Of a DNA stretch of 64,000 nt, positions 53,432 to 61,798 are shown one piece after another. The stretch is from the NCBI RefSeq assembly GCF_005280295.1, contig NZ_CP040020.1, positions 3,100,001-3,164,000 of the forward strand. The letters are read 5' to 3'. The notes beneath the pieces are model-generated. The model saw only the letters and a list, made by a program, of their open reading frames with translations. It did no database searches and had not been told where the DNA came from. The translations under genes were made by a program, and so were the position numbers. The first letter of the stretch is position 1, and every line of letters begins with the position of its first letter. The stretch comes from Brevibacterium sp. CS2. GTDB taxonomy: Bacteria > Actinomycetota > Actinomycetes > Actinomycetales > Brevibacteriaceae.

Positions 53432-55818
53432 CGACGCGGATGTTCGGACAGTCGATCACCCGACGGGAGGACCCCCGCCTCGTCACCGGCGCCGGAGCCT
53501 ACCTCGACGACCTCGCCCCCGGGGTCCTCGCCGCTGCGTTCGTCCGCAGCCCGCACGCCCATGCCCGGATCCGCGACATCGACGTCGCCGGCACCCTCGA
53601 CGTCCCCGGGGTCGTCGCGGTGTGGACGCACGAGGACCTGCCCGGCGCGGCGGCGGAGCGCCTGCCCATGCTCCTGCCGCACCCCTCGATCAGCTCTCCC
53701 CACACCGGGTTCGCGCTCGCGCGCGATCACGTCAACCACGTGGGCGAGCCCGTGGCGATGGTCGTCGCCGAGAACCGGTACATCGCCGAGGACGCGTGCG
53801 GGCGCATCGAGGTCGACTACGAGCTCCTCCCGCCGGTCGTCGGGCTCCCCGCCGCACGGGAGGCCGCCCGGGCCGTCCACGACGAGACCCCGGACAACGT
53901 CGCCGCCCACCACGTGCAGACCGTCGGCGACGCCGCCGCGGCGATCGACTCCGCCCCGCACGTGCTCGATCTCGAGCTCGAGATCGAGCGCAGCGCGTGC
54001 ATCCCGATGGAGGGCAAGGGCGTCATCGCGCGGTGGAACTCCGAGGACCGGACGATGGTCGTCCACTCCTCCACCCAGACGAGCACCGGCCTGCGGGCGG
54101 CTCTGGCCGCCAAGCTCGGCTTGGCGCTCACCGACATCGAGGTCATCACCCCGGACGTCGGCGGCGCCTTCGGGGTGAAGATCAACCACCCCTGGCCGGA
54201 GGAGGTCGCGGTGGCCTGCGCCGCCCGGGCGCTGTCGACGACGGTGAAATGGACCGAGGACCGGCGCGAGCACTTCATCTCCTCCGCCCACGAGCGCGGG
54301 CAGCTCCAGCGGGTGCGGGTCGGATTCGACGACTCCGGTCGCATCCGCGGGCTCGATGTGCAGTTCTGGCACGACAACGGCGCCTATCTCCCCTACGGCG
54401 TCATCTGCCCGCTCAACACCTCGACCCACGTCCTCGGGCCCTACCTGGTGCCGGACTACCGGGTGGAGTTCTGGTCGATGTACACGAACACCGTCATCGT
54501 CACCCCGTACCGGGGTGCCGGCCGCCCGCAGGGCGTGTACATCATGGAACGCACCATGGATGCGATCGCCGAACGCCTCGGGATGGACCGCACCGAGGTG
54601 CGGATGAACAACTTCGTCCGCGAGTTCCCGCATCCGCTCGGCGTCATCATGCAGGACGGCGCCGAGGGCGTGCTCGACTCCGGCGACTACGTCGCCTCGA
54701 TGGACAAGCTGCGCGCGCTCGTCGGCTGGGAGGACTTCGTCGAGTTCCGTGAGCAGGCACGGGCCGAGGGCCGCAGGGTCGGGATCGGCGTGGCCTGCTA
54801 CGTCGAATCCACCGGTGCCGGCCCGTACGAGGGCGGTCACATCGAGGTCGAGACCTCCGGCCGGGTCAACGTCTTCACGGGGCTCACGACGCAGGGCCAG
54901 GCCCACGCCACGGTGTTCGCCCAGATCGTCGCCGACGAGCTCGGCGTGCCCATCGACCAGGTGCATGTGACGACCGGGGACACGCGGAAGATGGCGTACT
55001 CGGTGGGCACCTGGGGCTCCCGCGGAGCGGTGATGAGCGGCAACGCCGTGCATCTCGCGGCGCGGAAGGTCAAGGAGAAGGCGCTCGCGATCGCCGGCGA
55101 CAACCTCGAGGTGGACCCCGGCGACCTCGAGATCGTCGACGGGACCGTCCGCGTCAAGGGCGACCCGAGCGCCTCCATGCCGCTGTCGGCCGTGTCCGTG
55201 CTGTCGAACCCGCTGCGCTACGCCTTCGACGAATCGGCGAAGGCCGCGACCCAGTTCGCTCGGCCGCCCGCTCCCGGGGCCCCGCCGGTCACCCCGGGCC
55301 GTGCCCCGGGTCTCGAGGACCAGGACTTCTTCTCCCCGGTGCGCTCGACCTTCGCCTCCGGGATGCACGCGGCGATCGTCGAGACCGACCCGGACACCGC
55401 CGACATCCGGATCCTGCGCTACTGCGTCGTCCACGACTGCGGGCCGATGATCAACCCGCTCGTCGTCGAGGGCCAGGTGCACGGCGGAGTCGCGCAGGGA
55501 GTCGGCGGCGCCCTGTACGAGCGGATGGCCTACGACGACATGGGGCAGCTCCTCAATGCCTCCTTCATGGACTTCCTCATGCCCTTCGCCTCCGAGGTGC
55601 CCCACATCGAGACCGACCACCTGGAGACCCCGAGCCCGCTGAACCCGCTCGGCATCAAGGGCGCCGGCGAGGCGGGCACGATCCCGGGCACCGCGGTGAT
55701 CGCCGCGGCGATCGAGGACGCCGAGGGCATCCCGATCCGCCGGATGCCGATCTCACCCTCCGAGCTCTGGCAGCTGCGGCGCGAGACCGCCGACGCACCC
55801 GCGCCCGCCGCCCGCTGA
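53428..55818 (+). CDS. Molybdenum hydroxylase large catalytic subunit, candidate pyrimidine dehydrogenase
   Basis: 796-residue Mo-pterin subunit of the xanthine dehydrogenase family. The catalytic Glu is E748 in GAGEAG. The active-site loop reads PYRGAGRP (Y361 to R366), not the Cys-containing AYRCSFR of true CO dehydrogenase, so it is not a CO oxidiser. DVGGAFGVK and GGVAQGVGGALYE are cofactor-contact segments. Beside a barbiturase-family gene and uracil-type permeases, oxidation of uracil or thymine to the barbiturate is the most economical role; xanthine or another N-heterocycle is possible. Confidence 0.88.
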   Translation: MTTRMFGQSITRREDPRLVTGAGAYLDDLAPGVLAAAFVRSPHAHARIRDIDVAGTLDVPGVVAVWTHEDLPGAAAERLPMLLPHPSISSPHTGFALARDHVNHVGEPVAMVVAENRYIAEDACGRIEVDYELLPPVVGLPAAREAARAVHDETPDNVAAHHVQTVGDAAAAIDSAPHVLDLELEIERSACIPMEGKGVIARWNSEDRTMVVHSSTQTSTGLRAALAAKLGLALTDIEVITPDVGGAFGVKINHPWPEEVAVACAARALSTTVKWTEDRREHFISSAHERGQLQRVRVGFDDSGRIRGLDVQFWHDNGAYLPYGVICPLNTSTHVLGPYLVPDYRVEFWSMYTNTVIVTPYRGAGRPQGVYIMERTMDAIAERLGMDRTEVRMNNFVREFPHPLGVIMQDGAEGVLDSGDYVASMDKLRALVGWEDFVEFREQARAEGRRVGIGVACYVESTGAGPYEGGHIEVETSGRVNVFTGLTTQGQAHATVFAQIVADELGVPIDQVHVTTGDTRKMAYSVGTWGSRGAVMSGNAVHLAARKVKEKALAIAGDNLEVDPGDLEIVDGTVRVKGDPSASMPLSAVSVLSNPLRYAFDESAKAATQFARPPAPGAPPVTPGRAPGLEDQDFFSPVRSTFASGMHAAIVETDPDTADIRILRYCVVHDCGPMINPLVVEGQVHGGVAQGVGGALYERMAYDDMGQLLNASFMDFLMPFASEVPHIETDHLETPSPLNPLGIKGAGEAGTIPGTAVIAAAIEDAEGIPIRRMPISPSELWQLRRETADAPAPAAR

Positions 55819-55867
55819 CACCCCGGACCATCCACCCGACCATCTACCCGACCACGGAGGACACCAC

Positions 55868-56530
55868 GTGCAGATCTCATCGACGGCCCATATGCAGGCG
55901 GATTCCGCGACCGCCTGGCAGGCGTTCCACGACACCGGGGTCCTGTCCCGCACGATCCCGGGCGTCGAGTCGCTGACCCCCACCGCCCCGGGCACCTATG
56001 CGGTGGTCCTCACCATGGGGGTCGCGGCGATCAAGGGGACGTACAAGGGCACGGTGGCGTTCTCCCAGGAGGTCGAGAACGAGTCCTTCGTCCTCACCGC
56101 CACCGGCAGCGGAGGACCGGGCACGATCGGCGCGGACATCACCGTGCACCTGGCTCCGGGAGCCGAATCCGGGACCGACATCGCGTGGGAGGCCTCCGCA
56201 GTGCTCGGCGGCCCGATCGGCGGCGTCGGACAGCGCATGCTCTCCGGGGTCGCCAAGCGCATCGCCACGAAGTTCTTCGCCGACATCGATGCCGACATCG
56301 CAGCCGGCGGCGCCGCCCAGGAGGCCTCCCCCGCCGGGACCGCGCCCGGGGACGCGCTCGCCGACGCCGCACCGGCGCCGGCGACGGTCCCGGCGGAGCG
56401 TCGCAGCCCACCGGCGGCCGCCTCGGGTCCGGCTCCGCGGGGCGGCGGTGATCTCCTCACCGGTCTGCTCGCCGGGGCCGGGATCGCGCTGGCCGGGGTG
56501 ATCGTCGGCGTCCTCGCCGGGCGCCGCTGA
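55868..56530 (+). CDS. CoxG/SRPBCC-family protein with C-terminal membrane anchor
   Basis: 220 residues: a CoxG-type SRPBCC domain (about 1-145), an Ala/Pro-rich linker and one C-terminal transmembrane helix (about 195-217; LLAGAGIALAGVIVGVLAG). In carboxydotrophs CoxG anchors the Mo hydroxylase to the membrane so it can feed electrons to quinone. The same role is likely here, so substrate oxidation may be coupled to respiration. GTG 55868 has GGAGGAC upstream. It is the last gene of the permease-hydroxylase transcript. Confidence 0.85.
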   Translation: MQISSTAHMQADSATAWQAFHDTGVLSRTIPGVESLTPTAPGTYAVVLTMGVAAIKGTYKGTVAFSQEVENESFVLTATGSGGPGTIGADITVHLAPGAESGTDIAWEASAVLGGPIGGVGQRMLSGVAKRIATKFFADIDADIAAGGAAQEASPAGTAPGDALADAAPAPATVPAERRSPPAAASGPAPRGGGDLLTGLLAGAGIALAGVIVGVLAGRR

Positions 56531-56584
56531 GGGCGGGCGCCCCGCGCCCTTCCGGCCAGATGTGCCACTTCCCTTCGGTGCCGA

Positions 56585-56630
56585 TCAGCAGTTCCTGACG
56601 TGTCGCTGATCACAGTCCGGTCCGTAGAGT
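56585..56630 (+). promoter_or_regulatory. Barbiturase-gene promoter with shared operator
   Basis: TCAGCA-GTTCC-TGACGT at 56585-56601 (9 of 12 consensus matches) and a putative -10 TAGAGT at 56625-56630, 34.5 bp from the operator centre. Its last seven bases, TGACGTG, equal those of the operator at 50423. Confidence 0.6.
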
Positions 56631-56690
56631 GAACGCACCGTGCGCGTCCGGCACGGCGACACTCAGCCACCGAGGCCGAAGGAGCCGAAC

Positions 56691-57824
56691 ATGCCCGATC
56701 CGATCGAAGTCCGCAAGGTCCCTCTCCACAGCGTCACCGACGCCTCCGAGCTCACCGCACTCATCGACGCCGGCACCCTGTCCGCCGACCGCGTGATCGC
56801 CATCATCGGCAAGACCGAGGGCAACGGCGGGGTCAACGACTACACCCGGATCATCGCCGACCGCGCCTTCCGTGAAGCACTCGTCGCCGCCGGGGCGCCC
56901 GCCGATCAGGTGAGCCGGATCCCGATCGTGTGGTCCGGCGGCACGGACGGGGTGATCAGCCCGCACGCGACGATCTTCGCCACCGTCGACCCGTCCGAGG
57001 TGGAGCCGACGGAGGAGAAGCGCCTGTCGGTGGGATTCGCGCTGAGCGAGCCGATCCTGCCCGAGGAGATCGGCCGGATGGGCATGGTCGACAAGGTCGC
57101 CGTCGCCGTGCAGGAGGCGAAGGAGCGGGCCGGGATCACCGACGACGCGGACGTCCACTACGTGCAGACGAAGACCCCGCTGCTCACCATCGACACGATC
57201 CGCGACGCCCGCTCCCGCGGCAACGACGTCGTCACCGAGGACACCCTGGCGTCGATGGACGTCTCGAACGGCACCACCGGGCTCGGGATCGCGAAGGCGC
57301 TCGGCGAGGTCGCCGAGATCCGCGACGAGGACATCATGGCCGACCGGTCGAAGTACTCCGCCGTGGCCTCGTGCTCCTCCGGGGTCGAGCTCGACCGGGC
57401 GCAGGTCGTCGTCGTCGGGAATGCGAGCGGGATCGGCGGCCGGTACCGGATCGGCCATTCCGTCATGCGCCACGCCCTCGACGCCGACGGGATCTGGGAG
57501 GCGATCGCCGACGCCGGCCTCGACCTGCCCGAGCGCCCGCACCGCGACGATCTCGCCGGTCGGCTCGTCAATGTCTTCCTCAAGTGCGAGACGAGCCAGG
57601 ATGGCTCCGTGCTCGGCCGGCGCAACGCCATGCTCGACGATTCCGACGTGCACTGGCACCGGCAGATCAAGGCGGCCGTCGGCGGGGTCACCGCCCAGGT
57701 GACCGGCGATCCCGCCGTCTTCGTCTCCGTCTCCGCCGCCCACCAGGGGCCGGACGGCGGCGGCCCGGTGGCCGCGATCGTCGACCTCGGCGAGGATCCG
57801 ACCGGATACACCTTCAGCGGCTGA
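56691..57824 (+). CDS. Ring-opening amidohydrolase of the barbiturase/cyanuric acid hydrolase family
   Basis: 377 residues with the three-fold repeat of this rare family. The three expected Lys-Ser pairs are visible: K41/S82 (IIGKTEG, WSGGTDG), K161/S229-S230 (QTKTPLL, SCSSGVE) and K298/S346 ([21 protein letters not shown]). Members hydrolyse barbiturate to 3-oxo-3-ureidopropanoate, or cyanurate to carboxybiuret. The presence of uracil-type permeases and a Mo hydroxylase, with no biuret or allophanate hydrolase, favours barbiturase. GAAGGAGC precedes the ATG; it has its own promoter. Confidence 0.88.
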   Translation: MPDPIEVRKVPLHSVTDASELTALIDAGTLSADRVIAIIGKTEGNGGVNDYTRIIADRAFREALVAAGAPADQVSRIPIVWSGGTDGVISPHATIFATVDPSEVEPTEEKRLSVGFALSEPILPEEIGRMGMVDKVAVAVQEAKERAGITDDADVHYVQTKTPLLTIDTIRDARSRGNDVVTEDTLASMDVSNGTTGLGIAKALGEVAEIRDEDIMADRSKYSAVASCSSGVELDRAQVVVVGNASGIGGRYRIGHSVMRHALDADGIWEAIADAGLDLPERPHRDDLAGRLVNVFLKCETSQDGSVLGRRNAMLDDSDVHWHRQIKAAVGGVTAQVTGDPAVFVSVSAAHQGPDGGGPVAAIVDLGEDPTGYTFSG

Positions 57825-57840
57825 GGGCAGCGCCGCACGA

Positions 57841-57879
57841 CGCGACGGCCGGGCGATCTCCTGTCGCCCGGCCGTCGCG
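57841..57879. terminator. Bidirectional terminator
   Basis: Perfect 16-bp stem CGCGACGGCCGGGCGA with a 7-base loop between the convergent amidohydrolase and second permease genes. Confidence 0.8.
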
Positions 57880-57897
57880 CGCCGCCCGCCGGAATCC

Positions 57898-59385
57898 TCA
57901 GCCCGGATCGCCGTGCCCCCGGCGACCGGGCTGCCGCGCGTCGGGGTGCCCGGGCTCGTCAGGATGCCCGGGCTCGGCGGGGCGCCCGGGCTCGGCGAGG
58001 GGCTGCTCGAGCGGCACATCGATATCGAGGACCGCGCCCTGTGCAGGGCCGGGCCGGGAGAGGTTCATGACGACGGCGAAGAGGGCCGCCGGCACGATTC
58101 CGGAGACGAGGAGGACCTCGAGGGTCTCGGGCATCCCGCCGACCGCCGCGGGCACCGCGGCGAATCCCTGGCCGACCCCGATCGACACCGCGATGACGAG
58201 CATGTCGTGGCGGTCGAGCGCGGTCTCGGCGAGGAGCTTGATCCCGGCGCCGATGAGCATCCCGAACATCACGACGGCGGCACCGCCGATGACTGCCGAG
58301 GGCATGACGGCGATGACTGCGGCGAACTTGGGCAGCAGGCCGAGGAGGATGAGGAACCCCGCTCCGATCGACACGACATGCCGGCTCATCACACCGGTGA
58401 ACGCGACGAGACCGACGTTCTGACCGAACGACGTGTTCGGCAGGGCGCTGAAGATCGATGCGAAGGCGGTGGCGACGCCGTCGGCGATGACTCCCCCGGA
58501 CAGCTCGCGGTCGGTGACCTCTCGGCCCGCGCCGCTCTTGGTGATGGCGGACAGGTCGCCGATCGTCTCCACGGAGGTGGCGATCGCCATCGCTCCCATG
58601 CCGATGATCGCGGCGGACGGGAAGTCGAGACCGAACCGGAGAGGCATCGGGATCGCGAACCAGTCCGCCTCGGCCACCTGCGAGAAGTCCACGAGGCCGA
58701 GGGGGATGGCCACGAGGTATCCGACGACGAGTGCGATGAGCACGGAGGCCGCGCCGATGATCCCCTTGCCGAACCGGTACAGGACGAGCATGACGACGAG
58801 CACGAGCGTCGCGAGGCCGAGGTTCGTCCAGGATCCGAAGTCCTCGGCTCCGTTGCCCCCGGCGTAGAGCGCCATCCCGGTGGGGAGCAGCCCGATCCCG
58901 ATGACGAGGACGACGATGCCGGACACGAGCGGCGGGAACAGCGCTCGCAGCCATCTCAGGCTGAACCCGAGGACGACCTGGACCAGGCCTGCGAAGATCG
59001 CTCCTCCGAGCACCGCGGCGATCCCGTACTGCTGGGCCAGGGGGATGGCGACGACGAGGAACCCGAAGCTCGTGCCCTGGACGATCGGCAGGCGCGAACC
59101 GACCGGCCCGAAGCCGATGGTCTGCATGAGGGTGGTGATCCCGGCGACGAGGAGGGCGACCTGGACGAGGAAGGCGGTCTCCCCGGTCGTCGCGCCGATC
59201 GCCGTGGCGAGGATGATCGGGATCGTGACATTGCTCGCCATCATCACGAGGACGTGCTGGATGCCCAGCACGATCGCCGTCCCGAGCGGCGGCATCTCGT
59301 CGATGCCGTAGCGCGGTGTCACACCTTCCGGCGGGGGTCGGTTCGCGCTCGGCGGCTGCGGTGCGGTCTCTCGTTCTCCGGTCAT
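57898..59385 (-). CDS. Second NCS2-family nucleobase permease (xanthine/uracil type)
   Basis: 495 residues with about 14 membrane segments. QHVLVMMASNVTIPIILA, the SVETIGDLSAITK loop and LPNTSFGQNVGLVAFTGVMSR are typical of the xanthine/urate (UacT/PbuX) side of NCS2, unlike the uracil-like permease at 50539. The C-terminal tail holds PGHPDEPGHPD-type repeats. The ATG at 59385 has GGAGGGGAG at good spacing; GTG 59394 is too close. It carries a perfect shared operator upstream, so it belongs to the same regulon. Confidence 0.87.
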   Translation of the reverse strand: MTGERETAPQPPSANRPPPEGVTPRYGIDEMPPLGTAIVLGIQHVLVMMASNVTIPIILATAIGATTGETAFLVQVALLVAGITTLMQTIGFGPVGSRLPIVQGTSFGFLVVAIPLAQQYGIAAVLGGAIFAGLVQVVLGFSLRWLRALFPPLVSGIVVLVIGIGLLPTGMALYAGGNGAEDFGSWTNLGLATLVLVVMLVLYRFGKGIIGAASVLIALVVGYLVAIPLGLVDFSQVAEADWFAIPMPLRFGLDFPSAAIIGMGAMAIATSVETIGDLSAITKSGAGREVTDRELSGGVIADGVATAFASIFSALPNTSFGQNVGLVAFTGVMSRHVVSIGAGFLILLGLLPKFAAVIAVMPSAVIGGAAVVMFGMLIGAGIKLLAETALDRHDMLVIAVSIGVGQGFAAVPAAVGGMPETLEVLLVSGIVPAALFAVVMNLSRPGPAQGAVLDIDVPLEQPLAEPGRPAEPGHPDEPGHPDARQPGRRGHGDPG

Positions 59386-59446
59386 AGGATCCACTCCCCT
59401 CCGGGCCTGCGCCCAGCGGCTCCGGCGTGCAGATGCGGCCCTGCAC

Positions 59447-59462
59447 TGTGTTCTGGATCACA
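59447..59462. promoter_or_regulatory. Candidate CRP/GlxR-like site
   Basis: TGTGTTCTGGATCACA, close to the CRP-family consensus TGTGA-N6-TCACA (9 of 10). It would overlap the transcription start of the second permease gene, a position suited to repression. Confidence 0.35.
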
Positions 59463-59507
59463 ATCCTAGAGAACCCACCCCGGGCAGCCGTCGGCAGGTC
59501 CTGCCGA
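59463..59507 (-). promoter_or_regulatory. Promoter of second permease: perfect shared operator and -10
   Basis: On the minus strand: TCGGCA-GGACC-TGCCGA (59507-59491), a perfect inverted repeat, and a putative -10 TAGGAT (59468-59463) 33.5 bp from its centre, the same spacing as at hyuA and at the first permease. Confidence 0.7.
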
Positions 59508-59523
59508 AGCGACGCCGGCGACA

Positions 59524-59541
59524 GCGGGCAGATCTGCCCGC
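59524..59541. terminator. 18-bp perfect palindrome, terminator-like
   Basis: GCGGGCAGATCTGCCCGC lies 38 bases beyond the stop of the OsmC-fusion gene on the minus strand. It may end that transcript; a protein-binding site is also possible. Confidence 0.4.
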
Positions 59542-59579
59542 GCCGCCCCACCGGCCCCCGGGTCGCCCCGGTGGTCGGG

Positions 59580-60779
59580 TCAGGCCTCCGCCGTCGAGAT
59601 CTCGAAGCGCCCCTCGAGCGCCCGGTGCACCGGGCAGCGGTCCGCGATCCGCAGCAGTGCGCGGCGCTGATCGGTGCTCAGCTCCGCGTCGAAGACGATG
59701 CTCCGCTCGATCCGGGTGACGAGGTCGCCGTCGCGCTTGACCTGCCGGAAGGTGAGGTCGGTGCGGGTGTCCCCGAGTTCGTAGCCCTTGCGGCGGGCGT
59801 ACATCCCCATGGTCATCGAGGTGCAGGCACCGAGCGCGGCGAGCAGCAGGTCGAAGGGGTTGGGGCCGGCGTCGTGGCCGCCGTCCGCCGAGCGCGGCTC
59901 GTCGGCGAGCCAGGTGTGGGAGGCGGTCGCGAGCACCGTGCCGAAGTCTGTCCGGCCGTCGGGGTTCACGCGCACCCGGCCCGGCGGCAGGTCGGCGTGG
60001 GGCGCCTCGGCGTCCTCGGGGGCATCGATGTACCGTGCGGCCCATGCGGCGATGACCCCGGCCGTGTAGGTTCCCTGCCCGGGCCCGGTGAGCAGGTGGT
60101 CCGCACCGTCGAGGGCGATGAAGCTCTTGGGCTGGTGCGCGGTGCGGTAGATCGCCTGCGCGTTGTGGACGTCGACGATCTCGTCCGTCGGCGAGTGCAG
60201 GATGAGCAGCGGGGTGCGCAGCGCCTCGATGCGCCGGGTCTGCTCGACGCCGCAGATGTCATCGACGAGCGCCTCGCCGATGACGACCGGGCGCCCGCCG
60301 ATCATCACCTCCGCCGAGCCCTCCTGCCGGATGGTCTCGATCTCGGAGGCGAACAGCCCGGTGACGTGGCCGGGGTCGAAGGGAGCGGCGATCGTCGCGA
60401 CCGCATCGAGGCCCTCGACCTCGGCGGCGACGGACAGCACCGCGGCCCCGCCGAGCGAGTGCCCGATGAGCAGCCGCGGCGCGGCGTGGTGCGCGCCGAG
60501 CCAGGCGATGACCTCGAGCAGATCCGCGCGATCGGAGGAGAAGGTCGACTCCGCGAAGTCCCCCTCCGAACCGCCGAGGCCTGCGAAGTCGAAGCGGAGG
60601 ACGGCGAACCCCTCGTCGGTGAGCGCCCGGGAGACGCGCGAGGCGGCCGGGGACTTCGCCGAGCAGGTGAAGCAGTGGGCGAACACCGCGTAGGCGAGCG
60701 GGGTCCCCGCGGGCCGGTCGAGGAAGCCGCGGAGCTCCGTGCCGCGGGCTGTCGGGATGGTGATCTCTTCAGTGCTCAT
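59580..60779 (-). CDS. Alpha/beta hydrolase fused to OsmC-family domain
   Basis: 399 residues. The N-terminal alpha/beta hydrolase (about 1-255) has its nucleophile at S108 (IGHSLGG), an acidic residue in HSPTDEIVD and a His in DGADHLLTG. The C-terminal OsmC/Ohr-like domain (about 265-399) carries the cysteine pair expected for peroxide reduction (LGACTSMTMGMYARRKGYEL and RCPVHRALEG). This fusion is known in bacteria; a role in thiol or ester hydrolysis linked to oxidative stress is inferred only. The ATG at 60779 was chosen over upstream codons that lie in the promoter region. It is divergent from the Xre regulator. Confidence 0.85.
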   Translation of the reverse strand: MSTEEITIPTARGTELRGFLDRPAGTPLAYAVFAHCFTCSAKSPAASRVSRALTDEGFAVLRFDFAGLGGSEGDFAESTFSSDRADLLEVIAWLGAHHAAPRLLIGHSLGGAAVLSVAAEVEGLDAVATIAAPFDPGHVTGLFASEIETIRQEGSAEVMIGGRPVVIGEALVDDICGVEQTRRIEALRTPLLILHSPTDEIVDVHNAQAIYRTAHQPKSFIALDGADHLLTGPGQGTYTAGVIAAWAARYIDAPEDAEAPHADLPPGRVRVNPDGRTDFGTVLATASHTWLADEPRSADGGHDAGPNPFDLLLAALGACTSMTMGMYARRKGYELGDTRTDLTFRQVKRDGDLVTRIERSIVFDAELSTDQRRALLRIADRCPVHRALEGRFEISTAEA

Positions 60780-60907
60780 GCATGCCTTCCGGTTCGACGC
60801 CTTCCGATCGATCGCCCGGTGGCGCGCGGCGCCCGGCGATCGCGCTTCCGAGGAGAACGCTACCCGCTCGCTCCCCCGGCCCTGCCACAGGAGTGGCCCC
60901 CGAGCGG

Positions 60908-60959
60908 TGTCAACGATTCTTGACACCACATGTCAAGGATGTTTGACTTAAAGTGTCAA
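60908..60959. promoter_or_regulatory. Operator array TTGACA-N5-TGTCAA, 23-bp period
   Basis: TGTCAA occurs at 60908, 60931 and 60954, exactly 23 bases apart. The last two are paired with TTGACA (60920-60925) and TTGACT (60943-60948) across five bases. The array sits between the OsmC-fusion gene and the Xre regulator and is probably its autoregulatory site. Confidence 0.6.
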
Positions 60960-61002
60960 GAGAACTTCACATACCGATGGCACCGCCCCGGAAGGAGGAC
61001 CG

Positions 61003-61227
61003 ATGCCCGAACTCGACGTCGGCGAGGTCACCCTCAAGGACCGCCGGAAGCGCGCCGGGCTCACCCAGGCGCAGCTCGCCGGACTCGTCGAGGTGTCCCG
61101 CCAGACGATCATCGCGATCGAGCGCGGCGACTACTCGCCCAGCGTCTACCTCGCCCTGCGGATCGCCCGCGCCCTCGACACGACTGTCGAGGAGCTGTTC
61201 CCACTCGACCGGAAGGACCACTCATGA
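61003..61227 (+). CDS. Small Xre/Cro-type transcriptional regulator
   Basis: 74 residues, almost entirely one helix-turn-helix domain of the YozG/small-Xre type (about 10-65; LTQAQLAGLVEVSRQTIIAIERGDYSPS without gaps). GAAGGAGGACC precedes the ATG. Its stop overlaps the start of the following membrane-protein gene (ATGA). Small Xre regulators paired with a short membrane protein form a recurrent operon in Gram-positive bacteria. The inverted-repeat array just upstream suggests autoregulation. Confidence 0.88.
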   Translation: MPELDVGEVTLKDRRKRAGLTQAQLAGLVEVSRQTIIAIERGDYSPSVYLALRIARALDTTVEELFPLDRKDHS

Positions 61228-61778
61228 GCACCTCCCACCCGCAGTCCCGCTTCACCGAGATCGCCGATTCCATCAGCGGCGTGAGAGACCCCTCGATGGG
61301 TGACGAGCGCGAGCGCGACGTCATCCTCCGCGCCTACACCTTCTCCTCCGTCGTCGCGACGTACGCCGCGTTCGCCGTCGCGATCCTCCTCGCCGTCATC
61401 GGCGTGGGCCTGTGGTCGGTCCTCGTCGTCCTCGCTGCCGGCCTGACCGGCTGGGGTGCGATCTGATACTGCGCGCGCAACGATGTCGACCTCCCCGCGA
61501 TGACCGAGCGGACGACCGGGCGTCGCAGGAGGGTGACCTACTCCTCGATGGCGGTGCTCTCCGTCCTCTGGGTCGCGGCCATGCTGTTCCACGTGCTCAC
61601 CGGGGCACCGCTCGTCCCCGTCGACCTCGGGTTCCCCGGACCCTCGGACAACGGCTTCGCGACTGTGGCCGGCGCCCTCGTCGGCGGTGCGGGCGGCATC
61701 GCCGCGGTGATCGTGGCGTTCAAGCTCACGAGCCGCTCGATCAGGAAGCGCGAGCAGGCCGCTGAGGACGAGGACTGA
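61224..61778 (+). pseudogene. Four-helix membrane protein split by an in-frame TGA
   Basis: The first part (61224-61466, 80 residues) has two membrane helices and stops at TGA 61464-61466 after GLTGWGAI. The same frame continues YCARNDVDLPAM and then a basic segment and two more helices to 61778, ending RKREQAAEDED. A Trp codon (TGG) at the stop would restore one 184-residue protein of the type that follows small Xre regulators. A secondary start at ATG 61500 could give a separate 92-residue product. No selenocysteine hairpin is evident. Confidence 0.65.
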
Positions 61779-61798
61779 GCCTCCGCCGTCCCACCTCG

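Noticed and set aside
53428-55818. Carbon monoxide dehydrogenase large subunit (coxL)
   Set aside because: The Cys-containing AYRCSFR active-site loop is absent; PYRGAGRP is found instead, so a CO-oxidising role is not supported despite the cox-like neighbours.
56691-57824. Cyanuric acid hydrolase for an s-triazine pathway
   Set aside because: Same protein family, but there is no biuret or allophanate hydrolase in the window and the neighbours are pyrimidine-type permeases and a Mo hydroxylase. Not excluded, only less likely.
61464-61466. Selenocysteine codon
   Set aside because: No selenocysteine hairpin is evident after the TGA, and the context suits a lost Trp codon in a membrane protein.
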